Below, piece after piece: positions 34,531-43,295 of a DNA stretch of 64,000 bases; position 1 is the first letter of the stretch; each line of letters starts with the position of its first letter. The notes beneath the pieces were generated by a model. That model was given only the letters and a program-made list of their open reading frames with translations. It was not told the origin of the DNA and ran no database searches. Both the position numbers and the translations under genes were made by a program. The DNA is from JAFDZO01 sp044226845 (GTDB lineage: Bacteria > Bacteroidota > Ignavibacteria > Tepidaquicellales > Tepidaquicellaceae): NCBI GenBank assembly GCA_044226845.1, contig JBGAGG010000015.1:1-64000 (forward strand), read 5' to 3'.

Positions 34531-35472
34531 CTATACAGCTAGTTCTAGTCTATTTCGAGGGTGTTTTTCTAATAATATTTGCTTTTGTTTTATACTTGTT
34601 ACATGAGTATATATTTGAGTAGTCAATATTGAGCTATGACCTAACAATTTTTGGATATACTTTATATCTACGCCTTCCTCTAATAACATCGTTGCAAATG
34701 TATGCCTATAAGTATGAGGTGTTATATGTTTAGTCAAATTTGTTCTAATGGCAATTTTCTTAATTGTGTTCCTAATAGATTGATCCGATATTTTTTTATT
34801 TAATCGATTAATAAAAAAATATTCATTATCATTTATATGATTCATAAATAAATTTTTATACTCCTGAAGAATTTGTATGACATCGTTATTACAGATCTGA
34901 AGCATTCTTTGTTTGTTACCTTTTCCAGTTACCACTACGTAACCTTCTAACAAATTCACATTATCTTTTTTAAGATTTGTTAGCTCAGAGACTCTTAAGC
35001 CGGTCGCAAAAAATAATTCAACAATTGAAATATCTCTTACAGTTGATTTGTAAAAAAAACTACTTTTGTTTTTTATACTATTCTTTATGAAATACAAATT
35101 TTTGAAAGTTTGCAATATTTCTGTGAGATTCATTACTGTAGGTAATTCAAAAGGTTCTTTCATTTTTACTTTTATTTTTCTAAATGGATTTATGAAATTA
35201 TCATTGTCATATTCAATGTAATTAAAAAATGCCTTTACACATGCTAATTTTCTTTTTACGGTTCTAACTTTAAATTTCTTGTGTAGATTTTGAATAAATT
35301 GTTTTAAAATTATTTTGTCAATTTTTTCTAAAAATGAATTTGAATAGGATTTGGTAAATTCTTCAAATTGTCGTAAATCAATTAAGTAAGCACTAAGTGT
35401 TTTAGAGCTCAATTTTTTTTCAAACCGGCAATGATGAAAAAAATTATCCAAAGAACTTTTTAATAATTCCAT
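34531..35472 (-). CDS. XerC/D-like tyrosine recombinase
   Basis: The 313-residue protein has a SAM-like core-binding domain (about 5-90) and a complete catalytic set: Arg in TGLRVSEL near 157, Lys in VTGKGNKQR, HTYRHTFATMLLEEG with His and Arg, His in LLGHSS, and the nucleophile Tyr in IYTHV near 289. Its size and architecture fit Xer or element-encoded recombinases. It is the second integrase of the window, unlike the one beside the tRNA, and may mark the end of an older or nested element. Downstream on the plus strand begins the TIR island. Confidence 0.92.
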   Translation of the reverse strand: MELLKSSLDNFFHHCRFEKKLSSKTLSAYLIDLRQFEEFTKSYSNSFLEKIDKIILKQFIQNLHKKFKVRTVKRKLACVKAFFNYIEYDNDNFINPFRKIKVKMKEPFELPTVMNLTEILQTFKNLYFIKNSIKNKSSFFYKSTVRDISIVELFFATGLRVSELTNLKKDNVNLLEGYVVVTGKGNKQRMLQICNNDVIQILQEYKNLFMNHINDNEYFFINRLNKKISDQSIRNTIKKIAIRTNLTKHITPHTYRHTFATMLLEEGVDIKYIQKLLGHSSILTTQIYTHVTSIKQKQILLEKHPRNRLELAV

Positions 35473-36273
35473 TTATGAATGTTTATGTTATTGATTGAGA
35501 TTGTAATTGAAAATTAATCAAAGTTAGTAATCAATGTAAGATATGACAACTTTTATACAGCACCATAAATTAAGAAATAAGCGTAAACAAAGAACAGTTC
35601 ACACAATCCTATACTCCAAACGACTATAGAATATTTAGGAAGATTTAGTTAGATTATTGAGAAATTAAATAGTTCCGTTTTGCTTACTAAATGATTGCTC
35701 AATCCCCAATGGACAATTCTTCCGTCGCTTATATCCCGTTATTTAAACTATTATGTCATGTAAAATCAGTGCTGGATTCAAACTTTACAAGAGATTTAAA
35801 GTATATTTTGCTCCACATGATTTATTTAATTCGAAACAGAGGAAGAAAGAAAACAATTAGGATTTGAGAATACTATCACTACATTACTAGAAGATCATTA
35901 GAATATTTTAACATCCATTTTAATTATTTGTTAAGAATGGAATTGTCATCCGAGAACAATTCTTATGGAATAAATTTATCTGGATTTTTAGGAATTCTAA
36001 GAATAAGAAATTTACGTCAGAAAACTATTTCAATTGGGAACAAAAGTTTTACTGCCAAGCATAAGCTACTAAAGAAAATTATTCTGAGCTTATTAATTTA
36101 GTAAAAATAATAGGTCGTAATCATGTAGCAAATATATGAATGGATAGAAAAAATAAAAACAGAAGAAATAAATTTTACTATTCAAGAGAAAATACATATT
36201 AATAGTTAGCTTATCAATTCCCAATATCTCAATTTTAAAAAGTTTAAAAATTAATTGTTAAACATTCATAAAA
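35473..36273. other. Gene-poor stretch with a possible decayed coding remnant
   Basis: No intact gene is seen. On the plus strand about 35940-36185 reads as protein-like sequence in one frame (for example REQFLWNKFIWIFRN and TKENYSELINLVKIIG) broken by two stop codons, suggesting a decayed gene I cannot name. The rest is AT-rich and must contain promoters for the recombinase at 35472 (minus) and the TIR gene at 36274 (plus). Confidence 0.4.
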
Positions 36274-39270
36274 ATGTCATACGAAGTTTTTGTCAGCTAT
36301 TCCAGAAAAGATAATAATACATTTAAAGTTTCTAATTTCATTAAAAAACTTTCAAAGCATTATTTGAATTATTCTGGGGAAAAACTAAAATTATTCTTTG
36401 ATACTTCGGAAATAAGAAGTATGGATGATTGGCGACACAAGATTTTCCAAGGCTTGAAGGAATCCCGGATATTTTTATTAATACTAAGCCCCAATTATTT
36501 AGATAGTTCATATTGTGATTGGGAAATAACTGAATTTCTAAAATATGAAAATTCAAGATTTTTTGAAAATAGCATAGTTCAAATATATTCCAGCGAAATT
36601 ACAGATTTGAATGAAATGTCACTTCTAGATTCACATCCTTGGTTAAAAATAATTAATAGAAGACAAAGATTAGATTTTAGAGAATGGTATGCCAGTGATA
36701 TTAATTCATTTAAATCTCATAGAATAGTATTAAGTTTAAATGATTTGTGTAAAGATATTTACAATAATTTGTTAAGACATTCCCGAGCAAATAGCTCACC
36801 TGGAAATTTACCTGCCCCAAACAAGAAATTTATTGGAAGAAATCTAGAGATACATAAAATACATGAATCAACCATGTTTGATAAATTGGGATCTATGACA
36901 GTTATTCAAGGAATAGGAGGAATTGGAAAAACATCTTTAGCAATTCAATATGCTTATGCTTATGCCGATTTTTACTCCGGTGGACGGTGGATTTTACCCT
37001 CAGAAGGGAAATCAAATTTGGCAAGTTTGTTCAGAAATTTTATTCCAATACTCGGAATTAATCTTGAAGACGACGAGAAAAATGACGATAAATTAGCCTT
37101 TAAAAAAATTTTAATGAAGTTAGAATTAATTTCACTAAAAGGAAAGAGCAGAGTTAATTTAAAAGATAAATCATATAGTCCTGCTCTTCTCTTAATTCTG
37201 GACAATGTTGATAGTTCAGAGTTAATCCAGCCACCTCAGACAGATGTTATCTCTGGTCTTGATTGGTTAAAAATACTTGTAACTACAAGATTAAGTGTTG
37301 AAGAAATAGAAAACTGTAAAGAAGATAGAACAATTCTAAGATTAGACGAACTTTCGAGCCGAGATTCATTAAACTTGATTGAAAATTACCAATTAAATAG
37401 TAATTATCTAAATAGTTTTCAATTAAAAAAAGCTGAAGAAATAGTAATACTTTTAGGTGGGTTCACACTTGCGATAGAATTAACTGCAATATACCTAAGA
37501 GAATGTAATGGGAGGGTTACTTGTGCAGATTTTTTGCAACTTTTGAAAAAAAAGGGGGGATTAGTTGGTATTGATTTAATTGCGACTAAAACAAAAACCT
37601 TTTTGAGCCATGAAAAACTAATATCTTTAACTTTAACTCCTACTTTGGAACAACTTTCCATTTTAGAATTAAAAACTTTAGCCTATGCTTCCCAGCTTCC
37701 TAATGAAAATATTCCAGTTAGCTGGTTAAGAGAATTGCTTAAAAATGATTTTCATGAGCTACGAAAAGATTCTGAAGCTGGACTTGATGATCCATGGCTT
37801 CAAGTAATTAATCGTCTATTAAACTTAAGATTATTGCGATTAATGGAATCAAAAGATTTAATACCTCATATTGTAAGTATACATAAGCTTGTGAAAGAAT
37901 TAGTCGAATTTAAGCTAAGTAAAATTATAATTGAATTAATTCCTACTTTAATACAATATATTAAGAAAAAAGCAACATTGTTTGAACAAAATTGGCAAAA
38001 AAGCTATTCGGAAGAAATGGACATTCTCAAACAATTATGCTTAATTTGGATAAAAAAAGGAATTGATATTTTGTATGTTGCAAATCAAGTAGCTAACACA
38101 ATCAGAATTTTAGGATACACAAAAGAAGCAAAAAATATTCTAAGGGAAATAACTATAGTCTTGCCAAAATATTCTTCCCATAAACATGAATTATTTTTAA
38201 AAACTTATACAAATCTTGGACTTGTTGAAAAAGATCTAGGTAATCTATTCGCTGCAAAAATGGTATTTAGTAAAATTATAAGACAATGCCTAATTAAGAA
38301 AACGCTAAATAATTCAATTTTAGCTAAAAATTATTCCTATTTAGGTTTAATTTTGTATCAACTAGGCCAACTCAAAAATGCCAAGAAATTATATACAAAG
38401 GGACTTGAGATTCAAAAGGAATATTCCTATTCAGATCCAGTTGAAATTGCAAAATTTTATTCTTACTTGGGAACAATAGAATTGGATATGGGTTATTATC
38501 AGCGAGCTAAAATCTTATTTACTAAATCAATTAAAATTGGTGAAAAACACTATCCCTCTAACCACGTTAATTTAGCACTTAGAAAATCTTGTCTTGGAAT
38601 AGTCGAAATGAATCTAGGTAATTTTCTTAAAGCCAAACTATTGTTAGAAGAAGCTATAAATATTTATAAAACAAAATTTAATGAAGACAATCCGGAAGTG
38701 GCAATAAAATATGCTGATCTTGGAATGATCGAAAAAGAAATAGGTAATTTACAAAAAGGTGTAGAGTTAGTAGAAAAATCTATATTATTTTTGAGAAAAA
38801 ACTATTCTTCAAATCATCCATATCTTTCTTCAAGCTATGCCTTGCTTGGAATTATGAAATTTAAACAAGATAATATTCAATATGCTAGAAAGCTAATTCG
38901 ATCTGCAATTAAAATAGATTTGAAATTTTATAATTCAGAACATCCAAGTCTTTCTATAAGTTATATGTATCTTGGTCTAGTTGAACAAAAATTAAAAAAT
39001 TATGAAAAGTCCAAAGAATTATTTAATGATTCAATAGGAATAATTAAAAAAAACTATAGAGCAAATCACCCTAATATTGCACTAAATTATCTCCACCTTT
39101 GTTCACTTGAATATGAGACAAGAAATTTGAAATTAGCTATAAGATATTTATTTAAAGCATATAAGATAGGAAATCAAAATTATAAAAAAAATCATCCTTT
39201 TTTTAAGTTATTAAAAACAGAGTCAAAAGCTTTAAATAAAGAGTTAAAAATAAAAATAATTTTTAACTAA
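36274..39270 (+). CDS. TIR-NB-ARC-TPR protein (bacterial NLR-like), copy 1
   Basis: The 998-residue protein has a TIR domain at about 2-150: VFVSYSRKD, FFDTSEI, and SSYCDWEI, in which E84 is the likely NADase Glu. An NB-ARC/STAND ATPase follows: IQGIGGIGKTS with K219 in the P-loop, LLILDNVD with D310 as Walker B, and a winged-helix region to about 570. The C-terminal 400 residues are about nine TPR/NPHP3-like repeats (AKNYSYLGLILYQLGQ and variants). Known: STAND NTPases with repeat sensors oligomerise on a trigger and activate TIR NAD+ cleavage, killing the infected cell. The trigger is unknown. Confidence 0.9.
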   Translation: MSYEVFVSYSRKDNNTFKVSNFIKKLSKHYLNYSGEKLKLFFDTSEIRSMDDWRHKIFQGLKESRIFLLILSPNYLDSSYCDWEITEFLKYENSRFFENSIVQIYSSEITDLNEMSLLDSHPWLKIINRRQRLDFREWYASDINSFKSHRIVLSLNDLCKDIYNNLLRHSRANSSPGNLPAPNKKFIGRNLEIHKIHESTMFDKLGSMTVIQGIGGIGKTSLAIQYAYAYADFYSGGRWILPSEGKSNLASLFRNFIPILGINLEDDEKNDDKLAFKKILMKLELISLKGKSRVNLKDKSYSPALLLILDNVDSSELIQPPQTDVISGLDWLKILVTTRLSVEEIENCKEDRTILRLDELSSRDSLNLIENYQLNSNYLNSFQLKKAEEIVILLGGFTLAIELTAIYLRECNGRVTCADFLQLLKKKGGLVGIDLIATKTKTFLSHEKLISLTLTPTLEQLSILELKTLAYASQLPNENIPVSWLRELLKNDFHELRKDSEAGLDDPWLQVINRLLNLRLLRLMESKDLIPHIVSIHKLVKELVEFKLSKIIIELIPTLIQYIKKKATLFEQNWQKSYSEEMDILKQLCLIWIKKGIDILYVANQVANTIRILGYTKEAKNILREITIVLPKYSSHKHELFLKTYTNLGLVEKDLGNLFAAKMVFSKIIRQCLIKKTLNNSILAKNYSYLGLILYQLGQLKNAKKLYTKGLEIQKEYSYSDPVEIAKFYSYLGTIELDMGYYQRAKILFTKSIKIGEKHYPSNHVNLALRKSCLGIVEMNLGNFLKAKLLLEEAINIYKTKFNEDNPEVAIKYADLGMIEKEIGNLQKGVELVEKSILFLRKNYSSNHPYLSSSYALLGIMKFKQDNIQYARKLIRSAIKIDLKFYNSEHPSLSISYMYLGLVEQKLKNYEKSKELFNDSIGIIKKNYRANHPNIALNYLHLCSLEYETRNLKLAIRYLFKAYKIGNQNYKKNHPFFKLLKTESKALNKELKIKIIFN

Positions 39271-39538
39271 TTTATTTACTTTATATCAAATTTAGACAAG
39301 AAATATTATACACAATATGTGTAGCCATAGATAACTTTGAAATGTTATTAATTTGAATATTATGGCTTAGATCATTTGTTGCTATAATACGATTACTTAA
39401 TAACCCAAAATAGATGCAGTTCCAATGATTTCATTTTTTCTTCGGCAAATTGAGACGCATTTTAAAAACGATATGGATTTGTTAAAGTGGATGTAAATTA
39501 AATTTCAACTCTTATTATAATGTAAACATTTAAATTTT
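39271..39538. other. Spacer between the two TIR-NB-ARC-TPR genes
   Basis: 268 AT-rich bases without a coding frame or terminator hairpin. Its length suggests that the second gene has its own promoter. Confidence 0.5.
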
Positions 39539-42253
39539 ATGCATTACAATTTGTTCGTCAGTTACTCAAGAAAAGATAATAAAAATGGCAGAATAACCGA
39601 ATTAGTTAATTTTATAAAACAAGACTATCTTGAGTTTTATAATGAAGATCTAACATATTTCTTTGACACAAAAGAAATTAAAGTGTCAGAGGATTGGAGA
39701 CACAGAATTCTTCAAAGTCTTAGAAATTCGCATCTTTTGCTTATTATACTTACTCCAAATTATTTAGTAAGTGAACATTGTAAATGGGAACTTAATGAAT
39801 ACCTTAAATACGAGTATTCTAATGGTATTACCGGCGATGGAATAGCGCTAATATATTTTTCAGAGATTCCTGGATTTGGTAGTGATGAGTTCAAAAGTGA
39901 GGTACCAGAATGGTTTAAAAAATTATGTTATCGGCAGAGCATCGATTGTAGGCATTGGTATAACGAAGGTTTAGATTCTTTAAAAAGAGACAATATAAAG
40001 AATCGGTTTGAAGAAATAAGAAGCTTCTTGAGAAAAAAGATTTCAAGAATGCAAGTTATCTCGAAAGCAGAAGGTAATCTTCCTGCACCTAATCCACAAT
40101 TTGTAGGTAGAGGATTGAAATTAAGAGAGCTTCATGAAATTCTATATATGGGCAGGTTTGGTGTACTTACAGCTGTACATGGGTTAGGAGGATTGGGGAA
40201 AACTTCCATTGCTTTTCAATACGCACATGCTCATAGACATATATACCCTGGGGGAACTTGGTATATTTCCTGTTCAGGACGTAAAAAAATCTCTACTGTT
40301 TTAAAAAGTCTTAATGCTGATTTAAATGTACAGTTTTCTGAAGAAGAAAAAAAAGATGATATTAAAGGTGCAAAAAAAATACTCAATGAATTAAAACTAC
40401 GTTCAGATAAAAATTCGAATACAGAAATACTTCCAGCAGCCCTTCTTATTTTAGATAATGTAGACCAAGCAGAGCTAATTGAACCGCCAGAAACAGATTT
40501 AATTTCGGGTAAAGAATGGTTAAAGGTGCTTGTGACTACAATAATGGGACCTAAAGAACTACATACAGACGGAACTAGCATGTCTCTTCTTCCAATTGAT
40601 GAACTATCTTATGACGATGCAGTAAGTTTGATCGAAAGTTATCAGCCAGGTGGAAAATTTTGTGGCATTTATGATGAAGAAAAAGAGATGGCCAAAGAAA
40701 TAGTAGAAATGTTAGGAGGATTTACTCTTGCCATAGAAGTAGCGGCACTTTATCTGAACCAAATGGAAGGTAGAGTCAGTTGCAAAGATTTTGTGGAATT
40801 ATTAAAAAATGAAGGAATAGAAAAAATAGGTTCAATTACCAAAAAACCTCTTTCTCACACAAAACTTATTTCGGCGACTCTGAAACCCACTTTAAAATTA
40901 CTTCCTGAAAATGAAATCTTAATTCTTAAATATTCATCTCTTCTTTCCCCTGATTCAATACCTCTATCTTGGCTCAAATCCCTAACCGAGAAAGTTTACC
41001 CTGAATTCAAAGTAAAAAATATCTTAGGAAAAGATAATCCATGGATTTCTTCAATTAATCATTTGATTAGCTTAAGATTGCTAAAAGTTGTTCAGATGGA
41101 TAATAACGGCAGAAGTCCAAGTATAGTTAGTATACATAAACTTATTCAAGAAGAGATTGTAACACATATCAAAGACAGAGAAAAAAAACTTCGTGAAGTC
41201 ATTATACATATAAAAAAACGGTCATTTTTTCTTTATGAAAATTGGTTAAAAAAAGAAGTACGTTGGGAAATTAATCCGATACAACTTTTAGCTTTCTTTT
41301 GGATGAATAATAAAATAATAGAATCCCATGAAATTGCTGTCAAAATTGCAGAGCCATTAAAACAATTAGGTAAATTAACTGAAGCAAAAGAACTATTGGA
41401 AAAAGCTATTACTATTCAGGAAAATACTTTTGAATCGAGTGATTATACCTTGGCAGTAAGTTATTCTGATCTAGCAAATGTGGAAAGTCAATTAGGTAAT
41501 TTTAATAATTCCAAGAAATTACTTGAAGAATCAGTTAAAATATTAGAGAGTATTTATACCTGGCTTGCAGCATGCTATTCCAATCTTGCAGCCGTAGAGA
41601 AGGAATTAGGAAATACTGGGATTGCAAAAAAACTTATGAAAAAATGTCTTGAAATCGCGGAAAATAATCTTACAATCGATCAACGTTCATTAGCATTATT
41701 TTATTCCCATCTTGGGGTGATTGAAATGGATTTAAAAAATCTAGAAAAAGCTGAAGAATATTTAAAAAAATCTATTAAAATACAAAAAAAAATATACAAA
41801 GCGAACAGCCCTTTTCTTGCAGTAAGGTATATGAATCTTGGTTTAGTGAAAAAGAATTTATTAGAAATTGATGAATCAAAACGATTATTAATGTTGGCAA
41901 AAAAAATATTTGAAATTGATTATAATCCTAATAAAGCTAATTTAGCAAAATGCTATTCAAATTTAGGGTTAGTAGAAAATGATATGAAAAATTATAATAA
42001 AGCTAAAAAATATTTTCAAAAGGCTATAGAGATTCAGGAAAAAATCTTGAGTCCCGAACATCCAAATCTTGCCATTAGTTATGCCTCTTTGGCACTTTCA
42101 GAGGAAGGACTTAAAAATTTACCAGAAGCGAAAAACCAAATTGAGAGAGCTATTAAAATACAAGAAAAGATTTTTAAAGAAAAACATCCAAATCTTATAA
42201 AAAGTTATGTTGTACTTGAAAGATTAAAAAAAAAATTAAATAAAACTGAATAG
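39539..42253 (+). CDS. TIR-NB-ARC-TPR protein (bacterial NLR-like), copy 2
   Basis: The 904-residue paralog of the gene upstream has the same order: TIR (FVSYSRKD, FFDTKEI, EHCKWEL with E84 at the equivalent position), NB-ARC (VHGLGGLGKTS with the P-loop Lys near 221, LLILDNVDQAEL), and about seven C-terminal TPR units (for example AVSYSDLANVESQLGNF). TIR and NB-ARC are closely alike between the copies, while the TPR part is shorter and more divergent, as expected if the repeats sense different triggers. Both are probably abortive-infection proteins. Confidence 0.9.
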   Translation: MHYNLFVSYSRKDNKNGRITELVNFIKQDYLEFYNEDLTYFFDTKEIKVSEDWRHRILQSLRNSHLLLIILTPNYLVSEHCKWELNEYLKYEYSNGITGDGIALIYFSEIPGFGSDEFKSEVPEWFKKLCYRQSIDCRHWYNEGLDSLKRDNIKNRFEEIRSFLRKKISRMQVISKAEGNLPAPNPQFVGRGLKLRELHEILYMGRFGVLTAVHGLGGLGKTSIAFQYAHAHRHIYPGGTWYISCSGRKKISTVLKSLNADLNVQFSEEEKKDDIKGAKKILNELKLRSDKNSNTEILPAALLILDNVDQAELIEPPETDLISGKEWLKVLVTTIMGPKELHTDGTSMSLLPIDELSYDDAVSLIESYQPGGKFCGIYDEEKEMAKEIVEMLGGFTLAIEVAALYLNQMEGRVSCKDFVELLKNEGIEKIGSITKKPLSHTKLISATLKPTLKLLPENEILILKYSSLLSPDSIPLSWLKSLTEKVYPEFKVKNILGKDNPWISSINHLISLRLLKVVQMDNNGRSPSIVSIHKLIQEEIVTHIKDREKKLREVIIHIKKRSFFLYENWLKKEVRWEINPIQLLAFFWMNNKIIESHEIAVKIAEPLKQLGKLTEAKELLEKAITIQENTFESSDYTLAVSYSDLANVESQLGNFNNSKKLLEESVKILESIYTWLAACYSNLAAVEKELGNTGIAKKLMKKCLEIAENNLTIDQRSLALFYSHLGVIEMDLKNLEKAEEYLKKSIKIQKKIYKANSPFLAVRYMNLGLVKKNLLEIDESKRLLMLAKKIFEIDYNPNKANLAKCYSNLGLVENDMKNYNKAKKYFQKAIEIQEKILSPEHPNLAISYASLALSEEGLKNLPEAKNQIERAIKIQEKIFKEKHPNLIKSYVVLERLKKKLNKTE

Positions 42254-42278
42254 TTTAAAAAATATCAATCAATACGTG

Positions 42279-43295
42279 TTATTTTTTGAAATAGTTCCAA
42301 CCTTTAAATTTTAATTCGTAAATATTTTTTTTGTTATTAATTAACACTTTTTTTTTTTGCTTTTTTATTACCCTCCCTATTAAGGTAATATTTCGAAATT
42401 TTTTAACATAGTCTTCTTCCGATTTATTTCCATCTAAAGTACCCACTAATGAAAAGTCAGCCCCTGCTCCAAATGCAAACAAAATTGAATCTTGTTTTGT
42501 TTTAGAACCAATAATCTCAACTAAATCTGTTACAACAATTTTATCTTTTTCAATTAACATAGAAATTTCGCTCAGCTGTGCAATTTCCAATAGACTTTGC
42601 CCCAATCCATCTGTGTTATCCATACAAGAAGTACAACAATGCGAAAGAGATAGTTGCTGTCCTAATTCAAACATTGGATACATTTCAGTAAATTGCTTTA
42701 ATAACTTCGCTTCGTTTGCTTTAGAAATTTTAAAACCATTGGGTTTCAAATTACAAAAATATTCAAAAGCAGCAGGGGTCAACCCCAAAGGCCTTGAAGT
42801 AAAAATATAATCCCCAACCTTTGCATTTCTACGAGTCAAAACTCTTTTCTTTTTTACTTTACCTATCGAAGTTGCTGAAATACTGATTTCAGAAGCCAAA
42901 GTTATATCCCCACCTAATATTTTGCAATCATATTTATCTACTACGGATTTAACTCCATTTAAAATACTTTTTAAATCTTTTAATAGTAAATTATTTGGTA
43001 GACCGAAATTTAATAGTAATCCAATTGGGTTTCCACCGCATGCAGCAATGTCACTAAAATTTAAGTGTGCCAGATATCTACCTAGATCAAAATAGTCTAT
43101 TAAACCATATTTAAAAGAAATTAAATCAGCAGGTATTCTATCTGTTGATAAAAGTACTAGTTCATTATTACTACATTCCAACATGGCGCAGTCATCACCA
43201 ATCCCGAAAAGTTCGTTATTAGGATTAAATAATGGTTTGATTAATTTATCTATGATTTTTTTTTCTCCTAAACTTGTAATTGTCTCTTTAATCAT
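42279..43295 (-). CDS. ThiL/AIR synthase-like kinase
   Basis: I start it at ATG 43295, because this overlaps the HD-TIR stop by 4 bases (ATGA); a longer frame to 43382 would overlap it by 91. The 338 residues follow thiamine-monophosphate kinase: GIGDDCAML (ATP/Mg site), TDRIPADL, GRYLAHLNFSDIAACGGNP, CKILGGDIT, SIGKVKKKR, GDYIFTSRPLG and CMDNTDGLG. Thiamine genes are absent around it. As the last gene of a cassette with two dCTP-deaminase-like proteins and an HD-TIR fusion, it probably phosphorylates, binds or makes a nucleotide-like ligand rather than thiamine phosphate. Confidence 0.8.
   Translation of the reverse strand: MIKETITSLGEKKIIDKLIKPLFNPNNELFGIGDDCAMLECSNNELVLLSTDRIPADLISFKYGLIDYFDLGRYLAHLNFSDIAACGGNPIGLLLNFGLPNNLLLKDLKSILNGVKSVVDKYDCKILGGDITLASEISISATSIGKVKKKRVLTRRNAKVGDYIFTSRPLGLTPAAFEYFCNLKPNGFKISKANEAKLLKQFTEMYPMFELGQQLSLSHCCTSCMDNTDGLGQSLLEIAQLSEISMLIEKDKIVVTDLVEIIGSKTKQDSILFAFGAGADFSLVGTLDGNKSEEDYVKKFRNITLIGRVIKKQKKKVLINNKKNIYELKFKGWNYFKK

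Larger units (their letters stand above)
3794..35472. mobile_element. tRNA-Thr-linked genomic island (left end supported, right end unresolved)
   Basis: The left limit is placed just after the tRNA-Thr because an integrase and an excisionase-like gene start there and the content changes from core to accessory genes. The right limit given is only the second integrase gene (34531-35472). No second copy of the tRNA 3' end was found by eye anywhere in the window, so the element may be longer, may be several nested elements, or may have lost its right end. The T9SS-type fragments at 12.4-13.8 kb could mark a host interval between two insertions. Confidence 0.45.
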
